Counted from the stretch's first letter, positions 1 through 12,343 are shown. The stretch: DNA of 64,000 nucleotides from Lutraria lutraria (GCA_964023205.1 OZ026834.1:45265909-45329908); one strand, 5' to 3'. Program-made: numbers and translations. Notes: generated from the letters alone by a model not told the origin.

Positions 1-134
1 TACAATAATTTTCTTTGACAAAATAATTGGCGGTGTTCATTATTGGCGTGGTTTTATATTGGCGCGGTCTAGATTTGGCGGTTCCGATGCTGACCGCCAA
101 TATCGCCAAAATAAAACGGGCGCCAATATTAAGA
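1..134. repeat. GC-richer inverted repeat segment beside the minisatellite
   Basis: This stretch repeats TTGGCG/CGCCAA in both orientations. ATATTGGCGC near 54 is mirrored by GCGCCAATAT near 120, and TTGGCGGT by ACCGCCAA inside it, so it can fold into nested hairpins. It looks like the end of a MITE or foldback element. No family is recognised and there is no coding signal. Confidence 0.45.
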
Positions 135-1755
135 CGTATACAGTATACATTATTGGCTAGTTTTTCCCCTCTTGGCCACTTTTTCTGCCTGTCTTCAGAA
201 ATACTATACATTATTGGCTAGTTTTTCCCCTCTTGGCCACTTTTTCCGCCTGTCTTCAGAAACACTATACATTATTGGCTAGTTTTTCCCCTCATGGCCA
301 CTTTTTCTGCCTGTCTTCAGAAATACTTTATACATTATTGGCTAGTTTTTACCCTCTTGGCCACTTTTTCTGCCAGTCTTCAGAAATACTATATACATTA
401 TTGGCTAGTTTTTACCCTCTTGGCCACTTTTTCTGCCTGTCTTCAGAAATACTATACATTATTGACTAGTTTTTACCCTCTTGGCCACTTTTTCCGCCTG
501 TCTTCAGAAATACTATACATTATTGGCTAGTTTTTCCCCTCTTGGCCACTTTTCTGCCTGTCTTCAGTAATACTATACATTATTGGCTAGTTTTTCCCCT
601 CTTGGCCACTTTTTTCGCCTGTCTTCAGAAATACTATACATTATTGGCTAGTTTTTCCCCTCATGGCCACTTTTTCCGGCTGCCTTCAGAAATACTATAC
701 ATTATTGGCTAGTTTTTCCCCTCTTGGCCACTTTTTCTGCCTGTCTTCAGAAATACTATATACATTATTGGCTTGTTTTTCCTCTCTTGGCCACTTTTTC
801 TGCCAGTCTTCAGAAATACTATATACATTATTGGCTTGTTTTTCCTCTCTTGGCCGCTTATTCCGCCTGTCTTCAGAAATACTATATACATTATTGGCTA
901 GTTTTTCCCCTCTTGGCCACTTTTTCTGCCTGTCTTCAGAAATACTATACATTATTGGCTAGTTTTTCCCCTCTTGGCCACTTTTCTGCCTGTCTTCAGT
1001 AATACTATACATTATTGGCTAGTTTTTCCCCTCTTGGCCACTTTTTCCGCCTGTCTTCAGAAATACTATACATTATTGGCTAGTTTTCCCCTCTTGGCCA
1101 CTTTTTCCACCTGTCTTTAGTAATACTATACATTATTGGCTAGTTTTTCCTCTCTTGGCCACTTTTTCCGCCTGTCTTCAGTAATACTATATACATTATT
1201 GGCCAGTTTTTCCCCTCTTGGCCACTTTTTCTGCCTGTCTTCAGAAATACTATATACATTATTGGCTAGTTTTTCCTCTCTTGGCCACTTTAAATACTAT
1301 ACATCATTGGCCAGTTTTTCCCCTCTTGGCCACTTTTTCTGCCTGTCTTCAGTAATATTATATAATATATACATTATTGGCTAGTTTTTCCTCTCTTGGC
1401 CACTTCTTCCCCTTGTATTCAGTAATTCTATATACATTATTGGCTAGTTTTTCCTCTCTCGGCCAGTTTTTCCCCTGGTATTCAGTAATACTATATACAT
1501 TATTGGCTAGTTTTTCCCCTGGTATTCAGTAATACTATATACATTATTGGCTAGTTTTTCCTCTCTTGGCCACTTTTTCCCCTTGTATTCAGTAATACTA
1601 TATACATTATTGGCCAGTTTTTCCCCTCTCGGCAAGTTTTTCCCCTGGTATTCAGTAATACTATATACATTATTGGCTAGTTTTTCCTCTCATGGCCACT
1701 TTTTCCCCTTGTATTCAGTAATACTATACACATTATTGGCCAGTTTTTATCTAAC
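135..1755. repeat. Minisatellite of about 26 units, 61-63 bp each
   Basis: About 26 head-to-tail copies of a unit built around CATTATTGGCTAGTTTTTCC, CTTGGCCACTTTTT and GTCTTCAGAAATACTATA. Units differ by CTATACA versus CTATATACA, which changes the length by 2 bp. From about 1400 the units change to a GTATTCAGTAATA version with CCCCTTG or CCCCTGG in place of TGCCTGTC, so the array has a left type and a right type. Open frames on both strands here only read through the repeat and are not genes. It lies just beyond the last HAAO exon in the window, probably inside a HAAO intron. Confidence 0.9.
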
Positions 1756-1756
1756 T

Positions 1757-2005
1757 GGATAGTATGACCTTGACCTACTGACCACAAAATCAATAGGGGT
1801 CATCTACATGTAATGAACAACCTCCCAACCAAATGTGAGGAACTCAGGACAAATAGTTCTCTAGTAATTGGCTGGTCAAGGTTTGGTTATGGACCAACCA
1901 ACATGTGCCAAGCAATAAACATGTACCCCAATTTCTTTGAAAGGGGACATAATAAAGGATGCTACATTTTTCTAGTTTACTCTACCACATTTGAAGATGA
2001 ATGTC
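1757..2005. repeat. Interspersed repeat, first of three local copies
   Basis: It starts AACTGGATAGTATGACCTTG, runs through GACCTACTGACC and a GGTCAT...CACATGT-like middle, and ends near AAAGGGGACATAATAAA. The same order of motifs occurs at 3044-3250 and in part at 4955-5145. The open frame across it is a repeat read-through. No family is assigned. Confidence 0.55.
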
Positions 2006-2184
2006 TTTCAATAGTTGAGAGAAGGTCTCAATAAAAAGTGATTCATTGGAGACTCTCTGTTTCAGCCAAACAATTGAAATATTCTATACAGGACGAGGTT
2101 AAAAGCATATCATAACATTTTTTAACATATCTTGAGTTTGGCATCCTTAAAATATACAGCCAATATTTAACTATACATGTATAC

Positions 2185-5100
2185 CTGAAACTGATGTTTA
2201 TATAAGTCTTTCCTTTCAAATAATTTGATCGACCCTTTACTGTCAATTTCCTCACGATTCTTTTTAATAAATTCTCTAAGGTTGAATGGCTCCATTAGAG
2301 TAACATCAGGATTCAACTTTACAGGAGGTTGGTCAGGTATTTGACCTGTAAATACATGAAATTTGATAAATATGAGATTCAATGTCTGATGTCTACACAC
2401 AAAATTCTAGAAGCTGCGTTGAAACTGCGTGGATTTATTTTATTTCATTATTTAACCCCATTTTCTAATTAGCTCAGTAATAGCGTAGCAGGCAGTTATC
2501 CTAACCAGCTTCCATGGACTACTTTTAGGCCTTAACCAGTACTAACCTCATTCTGTCCACATGCTACTACCAAGCTACACCACATGATTCAGAGGTAGGA
2601 GGCAATTTACATAGGATGTAATTAGGACACATTCATAAAGCCTACCCTGCCATATTTTAATAATAAAAACATAATAATCACAGCCTTACATTGAAAATTT
2701 TGTTTGTACATCAAAATTTAAACACAGTGCTGTAATATCAGTTAAACATAATGCAGTCATTATTTCAAATACTATTAAAATAAATCAGAATTTGTCCAGT
2801 AAATAATTGTCATTTTCATATACTTTTTAGATTTCAATTTAGCACATGTATACATAAAAGGATAACATCAAAGTAACAGCTAGAATACAAAATGAAGCAT
2901 ATATTTGAACCTTATGTAATTCTAAGACAAGTTTATATACAAACATACCTGGAAGTGGTTTTCCTGTTTTAAACTGTTCTGATGCAAAAAATCTATAAAG
3001 AAAACAAGAAGTGTATGTGAAACATGGATGCCCCCTAAAGGCCAACTGGATAGAATGACCTCGGCCTTTGACCTACTGACCTCAGAATCGATATAGGTCA
3101 TCCACGTGTGATAACCAAACTCCCTACCAAATATTAGGAGATTAGTGCTCTAGTTATTGTCCAGACAAAGTTAGGTGACGGCCCGACTGACCTACCGACA
3201 TGTGCAAAGCAATATATCCCCTTTTCTTCAAAAGGGCACATAAAAATTGTAATCATATCAATGAATCACTAGCATTTACATGCTGATCATGTCTCCCCTC
3301 CATTGAAGAAGAAAACATTGTTAAGTTTTCTCCTCACAGTTCTTCTTATTTTGTCTTAATGTATCTGGCTTGGTTATAATCACTAAAATAACGTAAAATG
3401 ATATTTTAAATTATTTACAAAGATTAAATATCATACTTTAATACCAAGCAACAAAAATTCTAACCGAAAAATGGTGTTTATCAGCGGTAAATACTGCACC
3501 CCTTTATCGACATTTCCTTATCAGCGTTAAACATCTCTAACGTAATGTGCATTGTATCGGTACGATATGATACTATTAATTCATTAATGACAAAAATTTG
3601 TTATAAAATCTCTTACTAGACATCAAACCTGGGCGTGGTTTCAATTATTGAACTGTAAACATAAGCGATTTTGATTGGCTATCAAAATTGAATGAGGTGC
3701 GTCAAATTCGTTGATTTCATGAGATGATAGTGATCAGACACTTTAATTGTTAATTGCTCAGCTTAAAAAAACACAGTAGGTGTCATTTTCAAATTAACAT
3801 TGTTAACATGTTAATCTAGGGAACCGTGCCTCAGAATTTTGATACTTGTTTTCATTTTTTATCTATGGAGTATTACATAATAAACAGCGGGGTTCTGGGT
3901 ACGGAATTTCTTTAAAGTCAAGTATCTAACAAACGGAGGACTTTATAAAAAGAACTGAGGCACGGTTCCCTGCTTTATACATTTATAGTCATTTTAAGTC
4001 TACTTGTTGTAATATATTCTTATATACAGAGTAGTTATCGTTGTTCAAAAATTTGTAAATTACGTGCGATATTGGTTTATAGAAGACCAATCAAATGTAA
4101 TATTTGTTTCAAATTACTCGCAATGCACTTTATACAGTGGGTTTATTTTAGTATATGATTATGGTTTAGTTTTTAAATCTATAAATTGGTGAAACTTGAT
4201 TTGACTTGACATCTGAGCCAGATACCTTAACCTGAAAATTGTCCAATCTCTTATTTCATACTTTTACTGGAAACTTGGAATTTAAGTCCTAGCAATTGAT
4301 TGCCCTAAGCTTTCAATCTTGACTCCATCTTTTCATTTTTCTGACTTTATAACCAATTCTTGAAAGGGTGATATGTGACCTTTGTATAAACTATAAATGT
4401 GTCCAATGGACATGAATGTCCCTGCTGAGAGTCAAGTCAAAAAGGGGCCATAGCTCCTGTAAAAATGTTTTGATCTAAAGGAAAATCAATCTTGACCTGT
4501 ATTTTATTATTAAACACCTTCATGTAAAATATGAAACCAATCCATGCAATATTTCTTGAGTTATTGATCGGAAACCACCACTAAGCTAAGATTTAAATTA
4601 AAAAGGGGCCATAACTCCTGTCAAAATGTTTTGCTTTTACCGGGTATAAAACTTGACCTGTATTTCATTATTACACACCTTCCTGTAAAATAAAAATATG
4701 AAACTAATCAATGAAATATTATTGAGTTATTGATCGGAAGTCAAAATTTGAACGAACAGACAGAAGGAAGGATGGACGGACAGAGGTAACACTTAATGCC
4801 GGTCCACCATTTTAAATGGCGGGGGCATGAAAATATACAAACTGGGTCCATCATGCACTGATAGCTATTTGACAAAACATTTGACATGTATTACTAACAT
4901 CCCATTGTTAACACAGAATAAACTACCCAGGTGTGAACCTGGGTTAAAACTCCTGAAGACCTTGACCTTTGACCTACTGACCTTAAAATGCACAGGTCCT
5001 GTAGAGGTTGTCATAAGGACCAACATATGAAGATTGATGATTGTAGGAGGAAGTGTTTTGATTTTATAAGCAAGCTTCAAGTTTGGTACAAACAAACAGA

Positions 5101-8100
5101 CAGACAAGCCAAAAACAATATGCACCTGATCTATTGATACGGGGGCATAAATGAACAATACTATACTCTGTATACCTTTTGATGATAGGACCGAGCTGGG
5201 AACCAAGGTCTTCACAATGGAACCATTCTTCATAGAGAGAATTCAATGTTGGTTTCCCATCTTCCTCTATGAAGTATCTGTATGTATATAAAATAATACA
5301 AGTTAATACCAGTAATGACAAGTGGAACAAATATGAAAGTTTTAGTTTAAGAATTGTTTTTACTAAGGCAGACTAATTCACATATTACAGCTACATACAT
5401 CCGAATACCGAATACAACATCACAGAAATGTCAAATTACCATAACACAGAAATTAGCTAGTTGGGATAACAAAGTAAGACCATAATCATTTTTTCAGCAA
5501 AACATTCAAATTTCAACAAGAAATGTTATACAAATAGAAAATAAATGGCTTTAGCACTGATAATATGGTCATCTTATTACATCATTGGATATGTTAGTAT
5601 ACAGCCAAGTCACAATACTACAACCATGTTTGAGACCAAAATATTGGTCTTAAAAGCAAATTAGGAGTGAGATAATTATATGGTCCTCACCGGGGACTGA
5701 GCCCTGGACCCTTAGCACTGTAGGCAGACACTCAACCATGTCGCTAAAGAGTTAAACCAACAACAAGGCAATTGTAAGAGGCCAATATTTACCTGAGTCC
5801 ATCCTTTTCATCTTCGTCTCTTTCTCTTTCAATCACAAAACCCACGGTGTCTTTCTGTCTCTGTGGTGAATGTGCAACACTACCAGGCAGTAAAAATATC
5901 TGAATAAACATAATATGGACACTTTTATTTTATACATACATCAAAATATAAAATAAACATCATGCATGCATATCATAGATGTTCTGACCACACATAATGT
6001 ATCTTTTATGCCGTGAAAACTGCATTGTACTGCACACACTGAGTGAAATTCGCAGTTGGCAAATCAATTGGAACTGTGAATGCAAAGTCCCGATCATAAT
6101 TATTACAATAATTTTTATATACAAATAAAACAGCAATAAAACAGCGATAAATCATATCAGACATTGTACACAAGTTCTATACTTCAATAAGATGATTTCT
6201 GATAATTACCTCCCCTTCTTTTATTGGTACATCCTTATGTTTCCCGTGTTCTACAACTTTAAGGCACATGTCACCTTTCACCATGTAGAACAACTGAAAT
6301 AATGATAATTAAAATATAAGAAAATAAATTCCTAAGCTAGGACATGAATGCCTCTGCTGATAGCAAAGTCAACAAGGGGCCGTAACTCCAGTGAAAATGT
6401 TTGCATTTAAAAGGAAGTCAAACTGTATTTATTAATTTACACCTTCATGTAAAATATGAGACCAATCCATGAAACTATTCTTGGCTTATCACTCGGAAAC
6501 CAAAATTTTTCAACGGACGGGCACGGGTAACACTTAAATTTATGCCCTTCGAATGGTGGGGGGCATAAAAACATACAAAATATCCCACTTTCCCAAAGAT
6601 ATTATGCTACCCCAAATCCATTACCCAACTAATTAACAGGACCGTACAAAAAATGGATGACAAATCACAGACTTGATAAACTAGATAACATAGCCAGTAT
6701 ACTAACAACGTGACAAATTAACTCATACAAAAAATTATTTGTAGAGAATTGGTCATGGCCAGGGACGTAGCCAGCTTTGAGTGAATGTTACACACACATG
6801 GGGAGGATGCAGGGGAGTTAACTCCCTCCTACTGTTAGGAAGGTCTAACCCAATTAGCTTTCGACTTAGATGCCATTTTGGGCAATAAGTACTTACTGTA
6901 GGCTATGGCCCAGATTATAATTCAGCAATTTGCACAAGAAGAACAAATGAATAAGACTGAACAAACTATTCAATATCACATACAGAGTTAAATCATATCA
7001 TTTCTTAGACATACATCGTTAACAACAATAAATGCCTGCCCGATTAGTTAAGTGTTGGTCAACTGATCAAGAGGTTGTGAGTCCAAACCCACTGTCCACA
7101 ACAAGTTTGTCTGAGGATATTACATCCTATGTTTAACAGTCCTCCACCGGTGAATTATGTAGGATAGCTTGGCAGTAGCTCGTGGATAGAATGTGGTTAT
7201 AGTACTGATTAAGGCCTAAATGAAGTCCAGCGAAGCTGATTAGGATAACTGCCCGCCATGATATTATACATTCTATAACTGAAGTAATGTTGAAAGCGGC
7301 ATAAAATCTAATGAAATAAATAAATAACATCAAGAGTAGACATATATCCATTATACCTCCTCTCCTTCTTCTATATGATAATCTTTCCTCTGGTTTGGTC
7401 CCCCCACATAGAATGACTTCATCTGACCATCCTGATGCCTGTAAAGGTATAATACAACAATCACTTGTGATTATCATAAATACTAGAAATAGACTTAATT
7501 TAGAAGTACAGCCATAACTTTGATCATCCTTTGGAAATACAAAAGGTGGCCTTTATCGACAGTGGCCAATTAATTAATTACCATTTTTAAAAGAATGTAG
7601 CCTGATGGCCTTTATTCGGAGGTGGCCGCTAACACAGGTTTGACTACATACATACATGTATATAAAACCATATAAGGTCTTTATCCAGTCAGTTATTCTC
7701 AGCTTCACAACAAGTGAGCAGTTGCTGAACTAATCAAAGAACTGAAAGTACTCATGGAAACTGAACATGCATTGACTTGCACTACAAGATGGAACGGGAA
7801 CTGGTTTAACAATCTGCAACAAAATTCAAGGGCAGCAACCAAATGACTGCTATGGAAAGTTGAACTTTTGCTCAGTTTCCAAAAATATGTGTGTTTATAT
7901 ACATTTTTGTATACATGTATTCAAATGGAAGACAATTCACTGAAATAATGATCTTTGTACACTGGGAGTAGATTGCAGAACAGTTTAGTATCAAACAAGT
8001 CAAGCTTGAATGCAAGTAACTTAAAACAAGAGGGCCAAGATGGCCCTATATCGCTCACATGACAATCACTGTTCACTCATTAAAACAGTGTTTTGAACCG

Positions 8101-11066
8101 GTGACCTAGTTTTTGACCCCAGACGACCTATGTTCGAATTTGTCTTACATATCATTAAGACAAACAGTCTGACTAGGTTTGGTGAAGATACGATCAAAAT
8201 TTGACATCTACAGTGTTAATAAGGTTTTCCTAAGATTTGACCTTGTGACCTGGTTTTTGACCCTAGGTGACCCATATTTAAACTTGTCCTTAATATCATT
8301 AAGACAAACAATCTGACAAGGTTTGGCCAAGATCCAATCAAAACCATGACATTTAGAGCTTTTACAAGATTTTTACCTAAGATTTGACCTTGTGACCCAG
8401 TTTTTGAACCTGGCTGACCCATGTTCATCCTTGACCCACATATCATTGAGGCACACATTTTGACAAGGTTTGGTGAAGATCCAATTAAAACTGTGACATC
8501 TACAGTGTTAACAAAGTTTCCTAAGATTTGACCTGGTGACCTAGTTATTGACCCCAGATGACCCATATTTATACTTGACCGTTATATCATAAAACAAACT
8601 ATTTGACAAAGTTTGGTGAAGATCCAATAATAACTGTGAAATCTACAGTGTTAACATGGTTTTTCATAAGATTTGACCTAGCGACCTAGTTTTTGACCCA
8701 AGATGACCCATGTTCGAACTCGTCCAAGATATTATGAAGACAAACATTCTGACAAGGTTTCATGATCATCCAATCAAAACAGTGACTTCTAGAGTGTTCA
8801 CAAGGTTTTCCAGCAATTCGCCCTAGTGACCTAATTTTACTTCAGAAATTACCCATTATCAAACTTGACCTACATATTATTAAAATAAACATTCTGACAA
8901 AGTTTCATGAAGATAAATGCAAAACAGTGATTTCTAAAGTGTTCACAAGGTTTTCCCTTATTTGGCCCTGGTGACCTAGTTTTTGACCCCAAATGGCCCA
9001 ATATCGAACTCGTCCGAGATTTTGTTGATATTAACGTTTTGACCCAGTTTTGCTAAAATTGAGCCAAAAATGTTGCCCCTAGTGTGGTCACAACAAAAAG
9101 TTTGACGACGCACGACGCCGGACGCCGGACGCCGGACGGAGAGTGATCCTAATAGCTCACTTGGTCACTTTGTGACATGCGAGCTAAAAAACAGTAAACA
9201 ACAAATATTGTGACCTTCAGACATTGGAACAGTTTTTAGACAAGAGTTTTTTTTCAAACTGATATATCACAAAATGTATCTGGTAGGTTAAACTGACTGC
9301 TTGCTGGGTTAAAAACATATTTAGACAATAGACAATCAAATAACAAACATAACTGTTGCATCTCAGCAATGTCTTGTCCAAACAATTGATTGATTAAACA
9401 AATTTAAGAATGCATAAACAACGAAGATATAACACATAACCAAAATAAATAAAGAAATGGCTATCTGATTATCATACAGCAATGTTGAAGGTATGCAACC
9501 AAATAATGGCCTTATTTTCTCCAAACCCTAGTCAATCAATAAAAAGACCTTGTCTACTGGCTTACTTTCAAGAGAAATAACAGACAACTCTTATCTAGAT
9601 GGACTTGCTAAACAAGTAAAATAACCTTCATCCTTGGACCTGTAAACCACTAGCTGACAGTCAAATAGATTTAATAGTTTATCTGTATCTCTAACAAATA
9701 ACCTGACAGTGTAATGAGTTGATGCCTTATCTATGGGAAACCAGAATTTTCTTTACAAGGAGACCCAAAAGGTCACAAAGGGTTCATTGTCAACTACATG
9801 TATTGTAAACTGAAATGCAGTGCAGATAAACAATGAAACATTCTACTGATAAAAATTCAGCCAAGTTAAAAATGCTTATAATAAAGTAAATACTCCAAGT
9901 AGCTTTTGGATAGTAAACAGATTACAAGATTTACAGATTACAAGATTATATATTGATACATTCAGCACTATAATAAAGCCTTGTTATATTTACAATTTAT
10001 TCAAATACGTAATACATGTACATTTGTTTTGTATAATATATACCAGCAATGTCTGTTCGTAAAAAACCTATTGTTAATTTAAAGTTTTTAAATCTGCTAC
10101 AAAAGCTGATGATAATTTAACAATCTGCACATACTGCATATCAAGGCTTACATTTAAATTCACTCTATTAGTCACTAATTAAACTGTTAAACTTACATTA
10201 ACTACATGTGAAGTGACAGTGGTTTCTAGTAAAAATTAACAGCCAATGAACAATATTTTCAACAATCAGGTATGATATATTGTACGTAATATTCCTGAGA
10301 CACAGAACATACTTTTCAAGTTCACAATCCATATTTTATATATAATGAAATTATGTCATTAAAACAAATTATATGAGCATTATATGACTTTAAAAATTGG
10401 TGAATGTTTGATAAATACATTAAAATTCCATTTTTAAATTAATATAAATTAATTAACTTGATTGATAATTGTAATAAATATATTTAAAAGTTAAGAAAAA
10501 ATTTCCAAACTTTTTTGTTACAATAATCAGATAACTTGTAAATGAAACACAAATTGTGATATACTAAATGATGGAATAATCCATCACATGTTTACATGTA
10601 AAAGATGATGACTATGTTTATTTTAGTGTCACCCTTATTAAAAGGGTCAGCCAAGTTGGCTTATGAGACACACATCTTGCGCTCAGAACCTCCAGAATGT
10701 CTTCTCTTTTTTGCCAATTGCCTGCGGCCCAAAGTTACCATTATTTAAATAGCCGACAGCTCATCAACTGCTTGGCCATTGATGTGATACATGTATAAAG
10801 ATCAATGCTTACATACATTTAATTTTTTCCAGCTATCATTAAGTTCAGGTATGTTCATTTTCTACAAGGTTAATATTATTGCTTCAGTTCGTTCAGCAAG
10901 ATTCAAAATGTTAGTCACACAAATAGTTCAATAATAAAATTTAAAACAATAAAATAATAAAAATAATTAAATCTTACATCATTTTGTTGCATACTGGAGG
11001 CAAGAAGAATTCCTTATTTGTTTTAATCCAATCATCAATGTTGTTAACCACTGGTTCTGTAGCCAT
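2185..11066 (-). CDS. HAAO: 3-hydroxyanthranilate 3,4-dioxygenase, exons 1-7 (3' end outside window)
   Basis: Non-haem iron dioxygenase of the kynurenine pathway. It opens the ring of 3-hydroxyanthranilate to give the semialdehyde that cyclises to quinolinate, in the cytosol. Exons on the minus strand, 5' to 3': 11066-10978, 7438-7357, 6293-6210, 5899-5793, 5277-5176, 2992-2949, 2345-2185. All borders are GT/AG and every phase matches, giving 669 nt (223 residues). The cupin iron ligands are visible as His51 and Glu57 (DYHIEEGEE) and His95 (SVAHSPQR). Arg47 and Arg99 fit the substrate-binding arginines. Later segments [16 protein letters not shown] and [13 protein letters not shown] match the family closely. 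The start MATEPVVNN is the first Met and gives a family-like N terminus. Animal HAAO is about 286 residues, so roughly the last 60 lie beyond position 1. None is seen in 1-2184, which holds repeats. Identification is firm. Confidence 0.95.
2455..2640 (-). repeat. SINE copy in HAAO intron 6
   Basis: GGCAGTTATCCTAACCAGCT and TTAGGCCTTAACCAGTACTA are the reverse complement, with mutations, of the SINE at 7028-7325 (AGCTGATTAGGATAACTGCC; TAGTACTGATTAAGGCCTAA). The copy is therefore in the opposite orientation. The rest of the intron, 2641-2948, is AT-rich with nothing recognised. Confidence 0.55.
3044..3250. repeat. Interspersed repeat, second local copy
   Basis: CAACTGGATAGAATGACCTC, GACCTACTGACCTCAGAAT, GGTCATCC and a tail CTTCAAAAGGGCACATAAAAA follow the same order as in 1757-2005. 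It lies in HAAO intron 5. The next ~570 bp, 3251-3817, hold nothing recognised. Confidence 0.55.
3818..3971. mobile_element. 154 bp MITE with perfect 17 bp terminal inverted repeats
   Basis: The ends AGGGAACCGTGCCTCAG (3818-3834) and CTGAGGCACGGTTCCCT (3955-3971) are exact reverse complements. The interior is non-coding and AT-rich. Size, perfect ends and lack of an ORF fit a non-autonomous DNA transposon. The target-site duplication is not clear, so the superfamily is left open. It lies in HAAO intron 5. Confidence 0.75.
4375..4830 (+). repeat. Interspersed repeat with two internal units
   Basis: Two ~160 bp units share AAAAAGGGGCCATA(G/A)CTCCTGT, CTTGACCTGTATTT, and GAAACCAATCCATG followed by GAGTTATTGATCGGAA (near 4440 and 4600). 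A tail of GGACGGACAGAGGTAACACT then CCATTTTAAATGGCGGGGGC closes it. A one-unit copy lies at 6335-6570 and a reversed copy at 44130-44345. The end carries the small palindrome CCATTTTAAATGG. No ORF; mobile type unknown. Confidence 0.7.
4955..5145. repeat. Interspersed repeat, third local copy (partial)
   Basis: GACCTTGACCTTTGACCTAC and TGACCTTAAAATGCACAGG repeat the opening motifs of the copies at 1757 and 3044, and the rest has diverged. It ends just before HAAO exon 5 (5176). Confidence 0.4.
5683..5752 (-). repeat. tRNA-derived SINE head
   Basis: Read on the minus strand it has an A-box-like TGGTTGAGTGTC followed ~25 nt later by a B-box-like GGGCTCAGTCCC, the layout of a pol III promoter in a tRNA-derived SINE. 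It does not fold as a complete tRNA. It lies in HAAO intron 4. Confidence 0.5.
6335..6570 (+). repeat. One-unit copy of the 4375-4830 repeat
   Basis: GGGGCCGTAACTCCAGTGAA, CTTCATGTAAAATATGAGACC and ACGGGTAACACTTAAAT match the 4375-4830 repeat in the same orientation. It lies just upstream (on the coding strand) of HAAO exon 3, in intron 2. Confidence 0.65.
7028..7325 (+). repeat. SINE, full-length-looking copy
   Basis: A tRNA-like head (CCCGATTAGTTAAGTGTTGG; GGTTGTGAGTCCAAACCCAC) is followed by a body with TAGTACTGATTAAGGCCTAA and a tail GTTGAAAGCGGCATAAAATC ending in AATAAATAAATAA. The tail abuts the 3' border of HAAO exon 2 (7357). A reversed partial copy lies at 2455-2640. Confidence 0.6.
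7505..7650 (-). mobile_element. MITE of the 'acagtcaaacctgtg' family, copy 1
   Basis: Contains GGTGGCC, GGCCTTTATTCGGAGGTGGC and ends GCTAACACAGGTTTGACTAC, the reversed form of the family ends ACAGTCAAACCTGTG...CACAGGTTTGACTGT. The left end is worn. The family has at least nine copies in this window (see 32870-33055 for the best one). Confidence 0.65.
8026..9190 (+). mobile_element. Hairpin-bounded non-autonomous element A with ~145 bp tandem core
   Basis: The element opens ACAAG then the hairpin AGGGCCA-AGA-TGGCCCT (8031-8047). It carries about seven ~145 bp units, each with GTGACCTAGTTTTTGACC, a TATCATTAAGACAAACA-like stretch and GACAAGGTTTGGTGAAGATC. A CG-rich GACGCACGACGCCGGACG tract follows. 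It closes with the imperfect hairpin AGCTC...GTCAC-TTT-GTGAC...GAGCT (9154-9185) and AAAAAA. Layout and ends match element B at 47666-49544. No transposase is present. It resembles the tandem-core non-autonomous elements common in bivalve genomes, possibly Helitron-like since GAGCT is followed by AA (a CTRR-type end). That class is inference. It lies in HAAO intron 1. Confidence 0.7.
9191..10977. other. Rest of HAAO intron 1, nothing recognised
   Basis: AT-rich, with poly-A/T runs and no persuasive ORF, RNA gene or repeat of the local families. Intron 1 of HAAO spans 7439-10977. Confidence 0.6.
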
Positions 11067-11281
11067 GATGGAATATCACCAGTCTTATGTCTACAATAAA
11101 ATATCTAAAGATAACTTCAGGTCTATCTAGCACAGTTCTTTAATACACAGTAAACCAATTAATTTACTAAGATAAAGAAAACAGCATAGTCAAAACAAAG
11201 GGAGTAAACTTGGCATAACTGATATACAGTATCAGTATATAACAATTGTTAAATCTGTTTATACTTTATTGTAGCTTCATC

Positions 11282-11462
11282 ATACAGTCAAACTTGTGAA
11301 CAAAGGCCATCCTTAGGAAAGACTACTATTGACATTGATGAGTCAGGCATTTATTCAGAAGTAATTTTTGACATTTTTTAAAGAATGGCCTTTATTTACA
11401 GGTTGACCTTTATTTACAGGTTGGCCTTTATCAAGAGATGGTGGATAACAGAGAATTGACTA
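11282..11462 (+). mobile_element. MITE of the 'acagtcaaacctgtg' family, copy 2
   Basis: It starts ACAGTCAAACTTGTGAACAAAGGCC and carries repeated GGCCTTTATTTACAGGTTG, with a worn right end AGAGAATTGACTATGC. It lies about 200 bp upstream of the HAAO start codon, so it may be within the promoter or 5' UTR. Confidence 0.6.
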
Positions 11463-12234
11463 TGCATAGATTTAAAATGTGAAGATTCGAGTCAATTGTT
11501 GCAAATGGAAAATATTAAACACCAAAATCAAAACAATATTTGGTTTCTTTTCCAGATGGGATCTTTTAGGCTTTTAAGAAAGATGTAAAGATAGTTGTAA
11601 GGCTCAGTCCAAGTGATGGTGCCTAAAATGACTGTTCAACATGAAATTAGAAAAGCTAAGGGAGCCACTTAGCGAGTGTGAACAACTTAGTGTTCAGGGT
11701 TTTTTCTCGACAGTCGTCTTCACTCTTCATGAAATTAATCAGTACAAATTTAGATAATCTCGGCAGATGTTTGGCTGGAAAAATAAGGCAAACACTTAGT
11801 AGTTAGATGGTTCATTACAAGAAACATTTTTATTTATTACAGGAAAAACCTAAAGGGAAATTTTTCATACAAGGAACAATGAGAAGGATGCTGATGTCCT
11901 ACTAATTCAACTCATTTCAATAGGCCTAGGCCTAAATATTCTGTTTGTTTCATGTTTTATGCTCATTACAAATAGGGTAGATAGGTAGGGAAATGTTTTT
12001 TATTTATTTTTCTTGAAAGCTGCAGCAGAACCTTTATAAAACGGACTCAAATTGCTTTAATGTCTTTTCTGTTGATATTGATTTTGGTTAAAGTTATTGG
12101 GAAGATATTAGGTCTGTATATGATGTCACCACATCTCAACATTATATTAAGTTGTTCATTGGAGATATGTTAATGCTCAGCAGTAGACAGTGTTGACCTT
12201 AAGTTAAATAGCTTAATAGCTGATTGCTGCATGT

Positions 12235-12343
12235 GGCTTTGACGATGAACTGCAATGTAATGCCAAGTACTTATATACATACATACATACATACATGTAT
12301 ATATATAAGTCCTTGATAATGCATACGTAACATCGTCAAAGAC
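12235..12343. mobile_element. Hairpin/MITE around a TACA run
   Basis: CTTTGACGATG (from 12237) is mirrored by CATCGTCAAAG (to 12341), and inside them ACTTATATAC is mirrored by GTATATATATAAGT, around (TACA)n. The whole ~109 bp can fold into one long imperfect hairpin. The AAGTCCTTG edge recurs in the palindrome at 58748-58773. Confidence 0.65.

Noticed and set aside
233..1384. Several overlapping open frames on both strands encoding repeated hydrophobic or Lys/Glu-rich peptides
   Set aside because: They are read-throughs of the 61-63 bp minisatellite; all frames are open because the unit lacks stops, and there is no start context or splice logic.
4827..5330. Open frames around HAAO exon 5 on both strands
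   Set aside because: Only 5176-5277 on the minus strand is coding; the rest is interspersed repeat.
8216..8566. Minus-strand open frame of 116 codons
   Set aside because: It lies inside the tandem core of element A and only repeats that unit.
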